Shown here: positions 12,151 to 24,447 of the stretch, one piece after another | Numbering within the stretch: the stretch's first letter is position 1 | Layout of the letters: every line of letters begins with the position of its first letter | NCBI GenBank assembly: GCA_963931925.1 | Contig: OZ007571.1 | Location: 42,536,279-42,600,278, forward strand | Direction: 5' to 3' | Source: Onchidella celtica | Taxonomy: Eukaryota > Mollusca > Gastropoda > Systellommatophora > Onchidiidae | DNA length: 64,000 nucleotides | Made by a program: the position numbers and the translations under genes | Notes under the pieces: model-generated | What the model saw: the letters and a program-made list of their open reading frames with translations, nothing else | The model's database searches: none | What the model was told of the DNA's origin: nothing

Positions 12151-12283
12151 TTTATAACATAAATATCACTAAGTTCTTTAATTATTTCCTCATGTGAAAT
12201 CTTAAGCTTTACCGTGATGTAGGTGTAATGTGTATGGGTTCAATAGCATTATTAATTGAATGAGAATTTTGATACATTTAGAC

Positions 12284-12500
12284 CAGAGGTCGTCAACCCT
12301 CAGCGAAGGAGAGCCATATTTGATATTTCCGATGGAATTCAACTTGAGAGTGAGCCGCAACTCGTAATCATGCAAGTCTCCATACCAGTAGTAAATTTTC
12401 TTGTTTCAAAACTTTTTTTTTTTTTTACTGGAATTAAACGAAGGAAAGAGCCACTGACAAAAACAAAAAAGACCCGCACAGCACCCAGTGATTTATACCA
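12284..12500 (+). mobile_element. hAT-like terminal fragment
   Basis: Begins CAGAGGTCGTCAACCC, followed by GAGAGCCATATTTG. This is the pattern of hAT-type ends (CAGNGGTNNNCAACC then GAGCC). No matching right end was found, so the right border is a guess and this is probably a truncated copy. Confidence 0.5.
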
Positions 12501-12617
12501 AGCTTGGAGAGGAACATCAGACTATTTATTGCTGTTTTGCGACTTGAGGCATGGAATAAAACATCGGACAAGGTCACTGTGACTAACACCACCAGTATGC
12601 TGTAGTAACATATACGG

Positions 12618-12969
12618 CAGGGGTGGCCAAGCCTGTTTAATTCAAGAGCCAGATACGATAAACCTTGAGATGTTCGAGAGCCACAAGACACGAACGTTTT
12701 CGTCTTATATAAACATATATTATAAACATAATTTTATGAATTAATACATGTATGTAACAATACTTACCCGTGCATGCAGTTTTATTTAATTTTTTTTTTT
12801 TAATACCAGTTTCAGTAATCACAATGTCCACATATCCAAATATTGTCAAAATCTTGACTGATAAAACTGTGATAAAAAAAAAAAGGTTAGCCAACATATT
12901 TTCCACGAGCCACATATTGAAGTTCAAAGAGCCGCATATGGCTCGCGAGTCGTGATTTGACCATCCCTG
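12618..12969. mobile_element. Non-autonomous hAT-like DNA element
   Basis: The left end is CAGGGGTGGCCAAGCC and the reverse-complemented right end is CAGGGATGGTCAAATC. Subterminal GAGCC/GAGCCGCATATGGCTC motifs sit next to both ends, as in many hAT elements. It is 352 bp with no transposase. The flanking 8-mers (12610-12617 and 12970-12977) match at only about half their positions, so the target duplication has not been convincingly preserved. Confidence 0.75.
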
Positions 12970-13023
12970 CTACAGAGCCTCATAATGGTGCCTTTTGTAA
13001 TTGCAGTAACCAGGGTGATGACT

Positions 13024-13855
13024 ATCTATATAATACTGGGAATTTACTTCTTCACTATAATATTATTTTGTTCGCAATGCTGCAATATCTGAAATTGCAC
13101 TCCATGTTTCATCTTCTTAGCTGTACATCATATTAATGTATGTTTAATGGCATATGGAACCACTGTAGGCCTAGGTAAATTCTCTTAACATAATTCTGTT
13201 TCTTGTCGATTGTATTAACTATCAAGATGAATACCATACCCACGAGGAAAAAATCATTGTCCTCATCATCGATAACGTCGTCAGCGTTGACATTATTCGT
13301 TAGTCTATTAGTCTTATCTTCATACTCATCGTTGTCCATCATCGTCATTATCCATCGTCGTCATTATCATCATAATATCAGTAACTTTACATCCTACTCG
13401 CTTTTCTTCGTTCTCTTCCTTTTTCTTCACTCTCTCTCTCTTTTTCTTTCTCCTCCTCCTCCTCATGACACCACGATCTAATTCTCCATTAACTTTTCTT
13501 GACAAATCTTTTGTGCACTCCTGGCAACATGCTTAGTTGTAACTCAAACTTTGTCAGCTTGCTCGCTGGCTGAGAGGGAATATTGTCATTCTGGCAAGAT
13601 TTATTCTCACAAGCCAGTGACAAGGATTGTTATGCTGCTGGGCGCGATGTTAGTTCTTGTTTGTTCCAACACCACATCTTGCACAACTGAGAAATTCGTC
13701 GTTAAGCGTCTGAGGCTTTCGTATAGGGAATTTGAATAAAAATAACGGGAATTATGGCAACAGCTTGATAAGTGTCATAACGCATTTTAACCAAGCATCA
13801 AAATGTGCATTTGTTATATCTCTTCTACATACTAAAAGATCTCCAGTTGTTTTTT
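13024..13855 (+). repeat. Intergenic DNA containing a dispersed repeat copy at 13640-13855
   Basis: The 13640-13855 part aligns along about 200 bases with 33024-33240. Shared phrases include TTGTTTGTTCCA, AACTGAGAAA, AGCTTGATA, CATAACGCATTTTAA and a final ACTAA.AG.TCTCC. It is a dispersed repeat of unknown class in the same orientation in both places. The rest of the interval holds CATCGT-rich and CT-rich low-complexity DNA at about 13240-13465. Confidence 0.65.
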
Positions 13856-14400
13856 TCTTAAAGAAGTTGGACATAGAACAACTCTCTCTCTCCTCTCCAT
13901 CCACAAATCCCAGTGGTCTCCCCTTAACTTCCAAAGGCTAATGAAGATTGTGTCCATCCCGTCAATATGATCATTAATTTTGATGTGTACATGTTTTGCT
14001 GGTTTTTTTTAAAATATATCATCCCCGTTTCCTTCGTTTCTCGCAGTTTTTACATATATTGTTCCCAATATGCCTTGTTCGTTAAAAAAAAAAAAAAAGT
14101 AGGCATAATTTCCATCGTGGAAATATTATGGATCCGAGGACCCAAACACAATTAGTGGCTTAGAGAATAGATACATACTGAAAATTTGGGCGTAACTTCT
14201 AACGCAATGGCTCTCAACATGGGCGATTTGAATTGAACAGAAAATCTCCTTGTTTGTTGTCTAATGCCTTTGATAAAGAATGCTTTGTGTTTCATAAGGA
14301 ATTATCAATACGCCTATTGTCATTACCAAGGCTTTGAAAATCTCTACAATATAACTTTTGTGTAGTCTGTCTTCCTATGAAATGTATCTGTTATGTTTAA

Positions 14401-14443
14401 GGAATTGGTTGGGGGGAGGTGGGGGGTGGGGGGGGGGGGAGGG
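14401..14443 (+). repeat. G-run tract with quadruplex potential
   Basis: Consecutive G blocks (GGGGGGAGGTGGGGGGTGGG followed by a longer G run) in otherwise AT-rich DNA. Confidence 0.75.
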
Positions 14444-14663
14444 CGATTGCCTGAAGAAGCTTGAGAACATCTAAAAACTCATAGTTCAGCACTAGTTGAA
14501 ACCGTACCTAACTGGAATATTTCTTTTTCGAGATCACACGACTGTTGTTGGCACCTATCGTAGAACGTGAACTATACACCATTTCAAGATGGTTCAATTA
14601 AAATACGATATGTAAAACCTTGACTGTTCTTAGGGCCGCATGATATTGATAGTTTACATTATA

Positions 14664-15019
14664 CGCCATTACCAGAGAGTAAAGATTTACATAGAGATCT
14701 CACTTCGGCCAAATCGCGAAACTAGGTCGCTGCGGTAAACAAGAAACTGAAGAATTGAAAGAGACCGCCTTCACCAAAGATAGTGTGCATATCTGTCTAC
14801 TGTGATTTGTTCATATTTTAGGGCTGATTGAAACTATTTACAACCGTTTGTAAGCTCCCATGCCCCGTGGAAATGCACAAACGGATATTGTTTATTGCAG
14901 CAACCTAGTTTCCGCTCCATGCAAAAGGTGGTTTCGCAGTCTCCCATGTCTCGCAGTGCAAATCGGCCAATAGTGGAACCTCTCTATACATACAATATTT
15001 TATACTCTCTGCCATTACT
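14664..15019. mobile_element. Foldback/MITE-like inverted repeat
   Basis: The left arm (about 14664-14755) and right arm (about 14880-15019) are diverged inverted copies. CCATTACCAGAGAGTA pairs with the reverse complement of TACTCTCTGCCATTAC, and GAAACTAGGTCGCTGC pairs with the reverse complement of GCAGCAACCTAGTTTC. The right arm carries extra sequence. No clear target duplication was seen. Confidence 0.6.
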
Positions 15020-15354
15020 GAACAGTTAACACAACTCAGCACTTTCTCCATTTGCCCCCTAACAACATTCTAAAATCTTCAAGTAACTGCCAACGCATGT
15101 AGATGTTTTCCTTTATTGTCTGGCTCATTTTCGAGAAGAATGTCCTTGAACGGAAAACCCCGTGAATTATCCAGATAAACATTGGCATTAATAACTGACC
15201 ACGACAGTTCGTTGACCCACGAGACACACCAATAATTAATACGTGAGATCTCATTTCGTGAGCATTAATTTTAATTACACCCCATGGGTAGTACGTCATT
15301 CGGTTAAGTCTTTTCACGGTCTCTTCCATGTACTGTCAATCTTCTTCATTTCTC

Positions 15355-15830
15355 TTTTCTCTCTCTCTCTGTCTCTGTCCCTCACCCCGCCCCCTTCTCT
15401 TTTTCTCTCTGCATCTCTCTTATTCAAACATACAGCTTCGTCATTTCAATCTCTGTTATCCTCTCTTCTCGCATACCCTATCTCCCTCTTTCTCACCCTC
15501 TCTCTCTCTGTCTCTCCCTGTCTCTGTATCTTTCTGTTCTTCAAACAGATATTCGTAATTTCAATTTCTTTCATCCCACCTTTCCATCTGTTTCTCTCCC
15601 TCCCCCCCCCCTCTCTCTCTCTCTCTTATCCAAAACCACAGTAATATTCGTCATTTCAGTCCCTGTCACTCCTCCCTCCTCTCTCAATTTATCCCTGTCA
15701 CTCTCTTTCTTTCTCTCTCTCTCTCTGTCTCACTCTCTCTGTCATTCAAACACATATTCGAAATTTCAATCTCTTTCACGAGTCCTTCCCTCTCTTTCTC
15801 ACTCACTCTCTCTCACTCACACACATCCAA
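15355..15830. repeat. CT-rich degenerate microsatellite
   Basis: Long pyrimidine-rich block of CTCTCT and TCTGTCTC tracts. About four copies of a phrase like TCGTCATTTCAATCTCTGT are interspersed at roughly 110-120 bp intervals (15437, 15550, 15645, 15755). The block is thus a higher-order repeat. The 133- and 76-residue serine/leucine-rich frames here are artefacts of it. Confidence 0.75.
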
Positions 15831-16335
15831 ACACAAATCAGCCATTGAACAAGATAATTTCCTATACTTATATTTTATTAGTATCGTTATTAGTACCATT
15901 ATCTCGATATAACATACATGAATGGCGACAGCAAAGGAGTCTCAGCACGAGATGCTAGCATTTGAACCTCACATCAACTAAAATGTACATCAAACATACA
16001 TTATACATTCTAAAAAGAAATATATATAATTATATGTATAAGTAACAATATTGCCTACTTCATAATATACATATCAAATAAATATAAGTATATTATAAAG
16101 TACCCAACTCATGCAGCTCCATACATAAATAATAGTAATAATAAACTGTGCACTGGGATCTGTAGCATTAATGATCACGACAAACAGTTATATTAGCTGG
16201 GAAAACACACCATGCTGTATTCCACCAAATAAACCGCATCACAATATTAAATGTTTTGACTGTGTCGAAGTTTTCATCCTGCAAGTGACAATAATGTAGG
16301 ATTTCCATGAATTATGGGGAGGATTTGACTAAATA
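15831..16335. other. No gene recognised
   Basis: Very AT-rich DNA with TATA/ATAT runs and no plausible coding frame. Confidence 0.5.
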
Positions 16336-17127
16336 ATTTCATGATGGTATGATTTATGTATGTTTATGAATAATAATATGTATTAATGTGTACTTAAATT
16401 TCTGCAGAGTGTGCGTGCCAGCCTGTAGAGGTCAAGCAGCCAGAGCTCCGAGGAGGTGGAGTGAATAGAAATGGTAGGGTATTATACCAATGTAATGTTA
16501 TTCTTGTAGGTGTCGGGGACGGGCCGCAGAGCCACCTCGATGAGCACAGGGGATAGGCCAGCATAGGGCCGGAGGCCACACATAGGCCAGAAGTGAGGCT
16601 GTCAGTGCAGGACAGTAGAAGCACATAAAGTCGTGGCAGTCAGGCCACGGACAGGGACGTAGATATGAGAGTGAATGAGATACTATATTGTTGCCATGTT
16701 GATAGGCTAGTGAACTGATACTATGTTGTTGCCATGTTGATGGCTATGGAAATAATAATGTGTTATTGCCCTGCTGAGGTGCTAGGGGAATGCTAAGGTG
16801 TATGACAATAGGAAGGTGATATTGAGAGACTGCGGTGCCAGTAAATTATTAATGTGCTATTAAGACCCTGAGGGGAGAGGCTGAGGCCGAAGTGCCTTTA
16901 GGAGTAACTACCGGATTGTGGATCCGAGGGAGAGTGTGTGTGAGAATAAGGCCGTTGTACGGCAGTCATTTCAATAATATAATGTATGTAATTGCGCTAT
17001 TATATGTATAATTATGTTTAATAAATGTGTGAGTCTGATGGGCTGTTTTGTTAAGTGTTAAACTTGTTTGTTCGTGATTGTTGTCCTGTCATAACTTATT
17101 ACATTTCCCAGTCTGGGATTTGTGACA
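16336..17127 (+). mobile_element. Collapsed LTR retrotransposon remnant (leader fused to partial LTR)
   Basis: 16336-16443 matches the internal leader downstream of the LTR at 40497 (shared CCAGCCTGTAGAGGTCAAGC and CAGCCAGAGCTCCGAG). At about 16444 it jumps directly into LTR sequence matching about 39820 onward, and runs to the LTR end GTGACA at 17127. The first 510 or so bases of the LTR and most of the element are missing. The order leader-then-LTR means the visible LTR is the 3' LTR of an element that lost its middle. The minus-strand 76-residue frame at 16394-16624 is the same repeat frame seen in the other LTR copies. Confidence 0.82.
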
Positions 17128-20100
17128 CTTTTCTGTCATATTACTTCCAGCTGCAAATTTAGCATTTCTTCAAAACTTGTTATATATATCAGTTTGTTAA
17201 CACGAAAGAAGACGCGGTTGTTTTACGCCCTCCTCCTCCTCCAATTCCCCACCCCAAAAATATGAACCAAGGGATTTTTTTGTTGTTGTTGTTTTCTCAA
17301 CTATTTAATATTTTTTTTCTCTCCCCTAAGAAAGCCCTCCGTGACCGAGAGTTTGCATTCCTTTTCTCTCCATTTTCAGATCTTTTGTACTTCCCTGTAA
17401 CTTTCTGCGCTTTGTTTCTAACACGGGACATTATAACGCACAGCCCGCTTTTTTTCTGATTTTGTTTCGCCTTTTCCACATTTGCACGTTGCTCCAGCGG
17501 AGCCTCGAACCTGCAGGTTTCTAGCGATTTTTTTTTTTTCTTAGGTATATCATGTTGTCAAAGAAAACTTCAGTATCCTACGATTCGATAACAGACAGAG
17601 CATGTAAAATATTACGTCAGATCTAAGCCAATAAATAAATAAACAGGGTGGCTACATCACTACACAGGATAACGCTGGCAAAAAGAACATTAATGAAATA
17701 GACACTGTGTAAGCCAAATGTCACCACACTGACAGGTTCCTCTTGTTATTTGAGGTTTTTCAGATTGCTCTCCCTCACCTTCCTACTCCTCCATCCCCAC
17801 TCCTTTCTCTCCCACTTTAGATCAAAACGTTAAGAAATCAATATTATCTCGTTTGGCTCTCGATTCCTCTTCCTCCAAATTTTTGTTTCCCATCCTGGTG
17901 TGTTGGCCGGAGGTGGACATTAATACAAGATTTATACAAGGACTAGTTCTAAATCTCGCCTAAGACCACCTAGACTCTAAAAACAAACTGTATAATTATG
18001 CCTAAAGAAGGAATATGTACAATGTCTTCTATGGAAAGTGCAGTATAGCCAAGAGAGTTGGTTTTAGATGAGGCGCCTCAAAAGAGCTCAAGGTCTCAGA
18101 GTTAAAGACACCACAAAGAACACGTCGCTGGTTATCTCCAATTTAACTATCTGTGACCTAGGCAAATTAAGCCCTTGAATTTTGCCTTATCTCCCCTTGT
18201 ACACTTTACTTTTTTTTTATAGCTTATAGGCTATTAGTGTTTCGTTTTTTTTTTCATTTTCTCAGAATATATGAAATCTTTCATAAGGCGCCACGATATT
18301 TTTTATTAAAATGGCAATGACTTATGTTATTATAATGATCAAGAAAAAGGCCACCGATAAGCATAACTAATATTTAAACGGATGAATAATAGATACAGGA
18401 TGCATGAAGACACTCATTAGGTTTACATGTAGTTGTAGTTATGGCAACAAACATAGTTTTTAGTTGTCTTGAGGGGAGAAGAAGAAATTACTATTGCACT
18501 AAAGGCTTTTACCCCTGTAATCCATCATAGCGTACAAACTATGCCAATAATGAAGTAAAATATATGGCTTATATACAAATTAATAATGACCGGAGTAACT
18601 TCCTATTCAGTCGAGTTAGGTTTGCTTCCTGGTGAGAAATAATACAAAATTTTATTCTAGAAATTACTAGAAATTACAAAAACTAGACAATGCAGCCTAT
18701 ATATCGGCGCACGGGTGAGAACGAAAATCACATTAACTAATTAAAAAACAAAAAGAAGAAACTCAGGGTAGTTCTTATTGCCATTCTTCAGTTTCCCAGA
18801 AAATCTTGCCATTCTCCAGTTCAGACTTTTCCACGAAAGACTGATTAATATCCTTTATTTTAACTAGGCCAATCAACTTTGTGCGACTTCAGCCAGAGGT
18901 AGCAGTTCTGAGTTGGCCTGTAAGAAACAAAGACTGTCTGGATTTTAGCATGGTGAGAAAATTATCTTCTTCTTCCTTCTTTCTTTCTATTCCTTTAGTC
19001 CTTTATTGGCTGTTTTGAAAACATCACGTTCCATTTTTTTTGTTTACCCAAAAACACAATACAATTTCATTTTAAAAAAGCAGCATTAAAGCAACGCAAT
19101 GAAAGGACATTTCAAAATAAGATTTAATGAGAAGAGTATCGACTTGACTTTACATTACAAACATCCCCATTCAAGTCTTCAAAATTTACATTGAGTGATG
19201 AAAACTGGGAGCTGTGTGGATGATTGGGAAATTCAGGGGTGGGGGCGGGGGGGGGTGGAGAGGAGGAGACGTCCAGCAAAAGGGACTGTACGTTGTGTTC
19301 ACATCACTGGAATGGCAACAGGAGGAAAGAATTACTGTAACCGTCGCTGTTTTTCATCATAACCTTTGCAGTATGTAAAGACGTTGAGGCCGGCCATGCA
19401 ATGTAAAGACACTCATTTTGCCAATGCGACTGAACGGAAAGACGCGTGTTCCGGAGTTTCAGCCAGAACGAACAGAACTCAGAAACTAAAAGCCAAAAAC
19501 TGCTCGGCCGTTCTCTCTTCTTGCTAATGAAAGAAAAACAAAGGACAGCGCCTGTCTCTTCAGTTTGGCAGCCAGGCCGGATCAGATTCGGACAGAGAGT
19601 AACCTGTCGATAAAGATCTTTGCGTTGTCTGAATGCCATGCGTCTTCGTGAACATATCATGTGAGAATATTGTTTACTTCTTTCTGAAAAGGATATGGCT
19701 GTTAAGCCCTAAGGCATAATGACCTGGGCTAATTATTATTTTTTTTTCAGTTTTACACAGGAAAAAGTAAACAATGCATTTCACAATAAAGGATACTTAA
19801 GATCATTTTCAAGGAAAATGAAATTCCAGACTGTAAAATTCCTGTAACAGGAGTCTATGGCCATCAGTGAACTGCTCTTTAGAAAACATGTAATTGGAAC
19901 CATGCAAAGAGATAGAAATCTCCTGTAATGCAGCGATGACATCAGAAAAATAGTACAATCCTTTTGGAAATGAGTAATTCTACTTCATGTTTACCTCTTC
20001 TAATTTGCCAAAATATCCACAGTTCATATCAAAACAAGAAAATAGATACTGAGAAAACAGTCATAAATATGACAGTAATGATCTTTCACCACAGTGATTG

Positions 20101-22312
20101 ATTGAGACTGAAAATATTGTAGTATATTATTCACTATAAAAATGCACCAATCACCGGGAAAGAGGTAAGATTACCCAGCGTTAAAGCAATTTATCAGAAA
20201 GTGTCTTTAGTTTTTTAGTTCCATTGCAGCTTCTTGTTTTTGTTTTTTTTTTTGTGTGTGTGGATTGGGCTGGGGTCACAGATTTCAGACTTCATTTTAA
20301 TCTGTTTTAAAGACTGTTTCCAGTCTTTGTATCTATGCCTCTCACTAGTACCATGTCCGCTCTGTCAAGCTTTCTGTCGTATCTTATCAAAACCTGTTTT
20401 ATCCTGTTAATCCTATCTCCTTTTCCGTTTTGTTTTGCTTTATCGCGATTCTTACTGCCCTACCATCTTATCTACATTAAATTAAAAATCCGCCCTGCGT
20501 GTTTCCTTTCACGCTTCTCCCGGCTCATCCTGTTCTAATTCCCCGTCTGTTAATCAGGCTTGAGGTCCTTGAGTTTCTAGGAGGCCTCAGCCTAATGCTG
20601 TCTATTAATTACAACCGCCGTCTCATTTAAATAATTTCAGCTTCTCCATTGTAGTCTTGATTATGAAGGTTATTACAACATTAATCTTCTCACCGGTTGT
20701 ATACAGCGCAGTGTCAAAATCAGACAACTGCAAAGATAATTGAAATCAAGATTACTTAGAACACAGATTAACAATATTTATTTGTATGGGTCCCTAACAA
20801 AAGAAATATATCCTAACGAGGAGCCTGTGCATTATAATATAAAACGTTAAAATAACTATTTCTCATGACTTCTTTCTGAACGAAGTCGAACTGGCTAGAA
20901 TATTTATGTTTGGTTTCATTTATTGCAAAACACGTCTTAATTAAAGACCTACTAGTATTCAAAATGTGAAAACCCTTTGCGCAATCCATTGACAATTTTA
21001 TGATTTATGTACATTATGCAAAGTATACAATATGATAACAAGAGATATGGCTTCGTTGATGCTAGCTCATTATGAGTAAACAGGAAAAGCAAAAAACTTA
21101 ATTCAATAATCACTCCACACATTCATTATTGTGTAATACATACGCATGCATTCACAACGTAAATTCATTTTGAACAATGGCACACGTCACTCAGCACAAA
21201 AGTACATAATCCAAAAAACGTATGCACTAAGAATTCATAGATTTTTCTCATACAGTTTGCAGGCAATCATTAATGGAACTCAAACCTGTTGACGTAGGTG
21301 GTATGGTGATGTGACTAAAGACAGATCGCAGAAGATGTCACCATGATATTCATAACCTTGAATTCACGCAGTAAAACGTGTGATGACCGCCAGCAAAACC
21401 ACGATTTATGCAAGACATCCCGATAATCAGTTTGATCTAAACAGGTGCTGCACTTCTCCCATGTAACCGGTTCATGCAAAACCCGAAGTGTCCAGGAGGT
21501 AATAATGGTATTACAAGAACACAAAAACGATACAGGCATCTGTAACCAAGTTTTTTCATTAGTCTGGGTTTTAGTTTCAGTTTGGGGTTTCGGCCCGTCG
21601 TCTTGACGATGGTTTCACTGCTACTACTGCCATTAAAACCAGTGGAATTAAAAAATACTGGCCTTTCAGTGTGCATACTTTACATTTAATGGCTGAAAAA
21701 ACGGTTCCATTTCGTTAATATGACTCCAACTTCTACGATTGTAAGCCTTATTTCCAAACATTGTGCTTTGGAACTAACATGTTGACTATATGCAATAAAA
21801 ATAAAAGCTTAAAAAACAACAACAACAATCCGAAAGCTTACATTGAAATTAAAATCTAAAATAGCATGTCACAAAGCAATAATATAATTATTATGTATCT
21901 ATACAAAGTGTAAACAGAGCAACTACAATGTAAAAGCATGGTAAACGGAGGTTAGCAAGGTGTTTAAAAAGTATTTTCTTCAAGTCTTTATTAAAGTATG
22001 CTAAACAGGTTTGGCTTTCGCGCTTGTTGAACTATGTCTTTCTTGCGTGATCAAATGTTTCCTAATGAATTGCGAAGTTTCATTTGAGATCATATTGCAA
22101 GTTTCATCATGCTCTAGACACGATTCTCTGTACTCTACATCAATATCTTGTTTTATCTTTTTTATTAAAAAAAAAAAATGCATTGATGGATGTGCAGTGA
22201 AGAGCATAAGTGTTTTCGTAACGACGGAAATGTTCAGGATTTTATGCCATTTCGTTGTTTACTCCCATAATTATCTTCGCTGCATTCATGTTCAAGTTCT
22301 TGTACTGAAATG
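17128..22312. other. No gene recognised over about 5 kb
   Basis: AT-rich with scattered homopolymers. It contains a G-run tract at 19236-19258 and a GGCCTCAGCCTAATGCTGT phrase near 20580 also found near 9530 and 38680. The longest frame (118 residues, minus, 19304-19660) shows no recognisable domain. It has no convincing flanking exon structure, and I could not support it. Confidence 0.5.
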
Positions 22313-22554
22313 ATTGGCGGACCTACATTTTAAGGACCCTGAAGCCTGAACTGTTGTGGACCCCCTCACAACCAGCAACAATTGGAGGGCAACATCCGAA
22401 AAGGTCCAAAGGGCCTTGTTGCCCTTGCAAGGACCTCGAGGCTATACACTCGTTAAAAAAAAAAAATTTCTTCAGGGCCTCACCGGGATCAGGGCCCTGA
22501 GGCTTTAGCTTCACTAGTTTCATAGTACATGTAGATCCGCCAGTGACTGAAATG
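22304..22554. mobile_element. Short non-autonomous DNA element with target duplication
   Basis: The body is 22313-22545. The left end reads ATTGGCGGACCTACA and the reverse-complemented right end CACTGGCGGATCTACA. The direct repeat ACTGAAATG lies immediately outside each end (22304-22312 and 22546-22554), giving an 8-9 bp target duplication. CAGTGGCGGATCTAC-type ends with 8-bp duplications are typical of invertebrate hAT-like elements. The interior carries an (A)n run and GGCCCTGAGGCTTTAGC, shared with the copy at 2909-3069. Confidence 0.8.
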
Positions 22555-23795
22555 GAAGTATAGTAACAATATCAAACATCCATACCATATTTAAGATATT
22601 GAAAAGAAGACTGTGGAAGTGAAACATACACTTATAATTATATTTCATTGTAAAATAACTATGACCGATGTTTGTGGCCACTTACAACCCATAATAATAA
22701 CAATAATAATTATTATTATTAACAGATAATTGCAGGGCTTACTTACAGGGCAGCCATTATGATCCATGTTTTGCGCAATTCATAGAATCATCTTGCTAGA
22801 ATTTATTGTCTTTGTGATCCGGGAATAACGATATCAAATTACCACGAAACGCAATTTATTTTCCTGTTTTTATTATACAGCAGATTTTATGTTCCTATAA
22901 TGTCTGTTGAGCTTTGGAAGCTTATAACATTTTTTTAAAAATTTAATTTAATTATTGGTTTACAAAGATGTTATTCCCATAAAGAACAAAAATCTAGACA
23001 TGTAGAAATGGAGAAACATTATGATGTATATTCCTCAACCGGGTTCTTGATAATGACAACACAGACAAAACTCGTATACTAGGAAGCTTGTTCTGGTGCA
23101 AATCATTGTCTTTCCTCCCTTGTAGTGATCCAGAAAACAAAATTTACCACATTCCTACTGATCGCCAGCACTGTCTTTGTTTTGGAAAGTCAATATGAAA
23201 TGATTGATTTGTAGGATTAAGTTGGTATATTTTTTAGATCTCCTATGTTCGCACCGACATGCTGAGATCCGAACTGTTTGTGATACAAAGAAGTAAAAAT
23301 ATAAAAGGTCACTGTATTATCAATTAGTTTCCAGAAGAAAATTAGTGGCAGGACTGGTTTCAGTGACGTCAGAGCCTGTTATAATAGGCTCTTGAGGCCC
23401 CTACTTGATGGATGTACAGGACTCCAGACAACGCCACTCTGCCAGTAGAGGGATGCCAATTATTGTTTTCTGAAATTCATTTCATATTTTCTTTACTATT
23501 TAAATTACGTCTGTCTCTACAAGGATACTTTAAAGAAATTCCGCAATGTTTGTATATGGCGAGAATCTTGAGCTCTTGGTAAATACATTTCACTTAAAGC
23601 TTAACTATTCACGTCATTTGCTGAGACATCGAGTCAAATAATTAATTGTAGAATTAGTATTTTAGTGTCATTATTGAATTATTGGTTCTAATGAATCATT
23701 ATTACATAATGGTGTAAGTCGGTTAAGGTTCATCAAATCGGCATACGTTTTTTTTCCTCTCAATTTTCTATGTTTGAGATATTGCACATGTTTTT
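22555..23795. other. No gene recognised; downstream flank of the TINAG-like gene
   Basis: AT-rich DNA with a short AAT/ATT palindromic tract at about 22694-22720. No coding frame of note. Confidence 0.5.
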
Positions 23796-23801
23796 TTTAT
23801 T
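23796..23801 (-). terminator. Candidate polyadenylation signal AATAAA
   Basis: AATAAA on the minus strand about 140 bases downstream of the stop codon of the TINAG-like gene. It lies inside an A-rich tract, so a chance match cannot be excluded. Confidence 0.4.
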
Positions 23802-23939
23802 TTTTTAATGACGACAAGACAATTTTAACAATTGCGAAAGTCTGAAAAAAAAAAAAAGTAAATTGCTGTGCTAAGATTAAAAAAAGAAAGAAAATCTAAA
23901 CCATATACGCCATTTTTTAGGGTATTACGTCTAATTATT

Positions 23940-24213
23940 TTATGATCTTACATAACCAGAAAGATCGTACAGAAAATCATCATTTGACTTGGTATAAGAG
24001 TGTGTGTTCTTTTTATGCTGTGCGTGGTTCTTTTGTTTGTTCTGCCGACCATGTTTGCGGTTATTCTTGTTCTTGCGTGGTCTGTGTTTCTTCTTGTCGG
24101 AGTAGGCGCTGTCTCTGACATACTGCCAGCGGAGACGCCTACGTCGGTTGCGACGTTCCATGCGCTTGTTGATGTGGCGTAGATGTCTTCGTCTTCTCTG
24201 TGCTCTGGAGGCT
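23940..24213 (-). CDS. TINAG-like exon j: basic C-terminal tail
   Basis: The acceptor cttaacag|A follows a pyrimidine-rich tract, and the split Arg codon keeps frame for 90 residues to TAA. About 32 of the 90 residues are Lys or Arg, clustered as RRRR, RRNRRRR and [11 protein letters not shown], with a more neutral end ([15 protein letters not shown]). Many dibasic and RxxR sites are present. I know of no such tail in vertebrate TINAGL1, so it is either lineage-specific or an alternative 3' exon. Codon use is regular, with no repeats, so it does not look like random intron sequence. Confidence 0.8.
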
Positions 24214-24366
24214 CTGTTAAGGGAGTATAAGAAATGATGAAAAAAATAAATCCATTGCAGATGGGTGATTCCCTTTTTTTCTTTAAGCCAAAGAAACCTA
24301 CAGACAGACAGACAGACAGACAAATAGACAGACAGAGAGACAGACAGATAGACAGACGGGCGGATG

Positions 24367-24447
<81 letters not shown>

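Noticed and set aside
19304..19660. 118-residue minus frame
   Set aside because: No domain, no signal peptide and no splice context; the length is within chance expectation.
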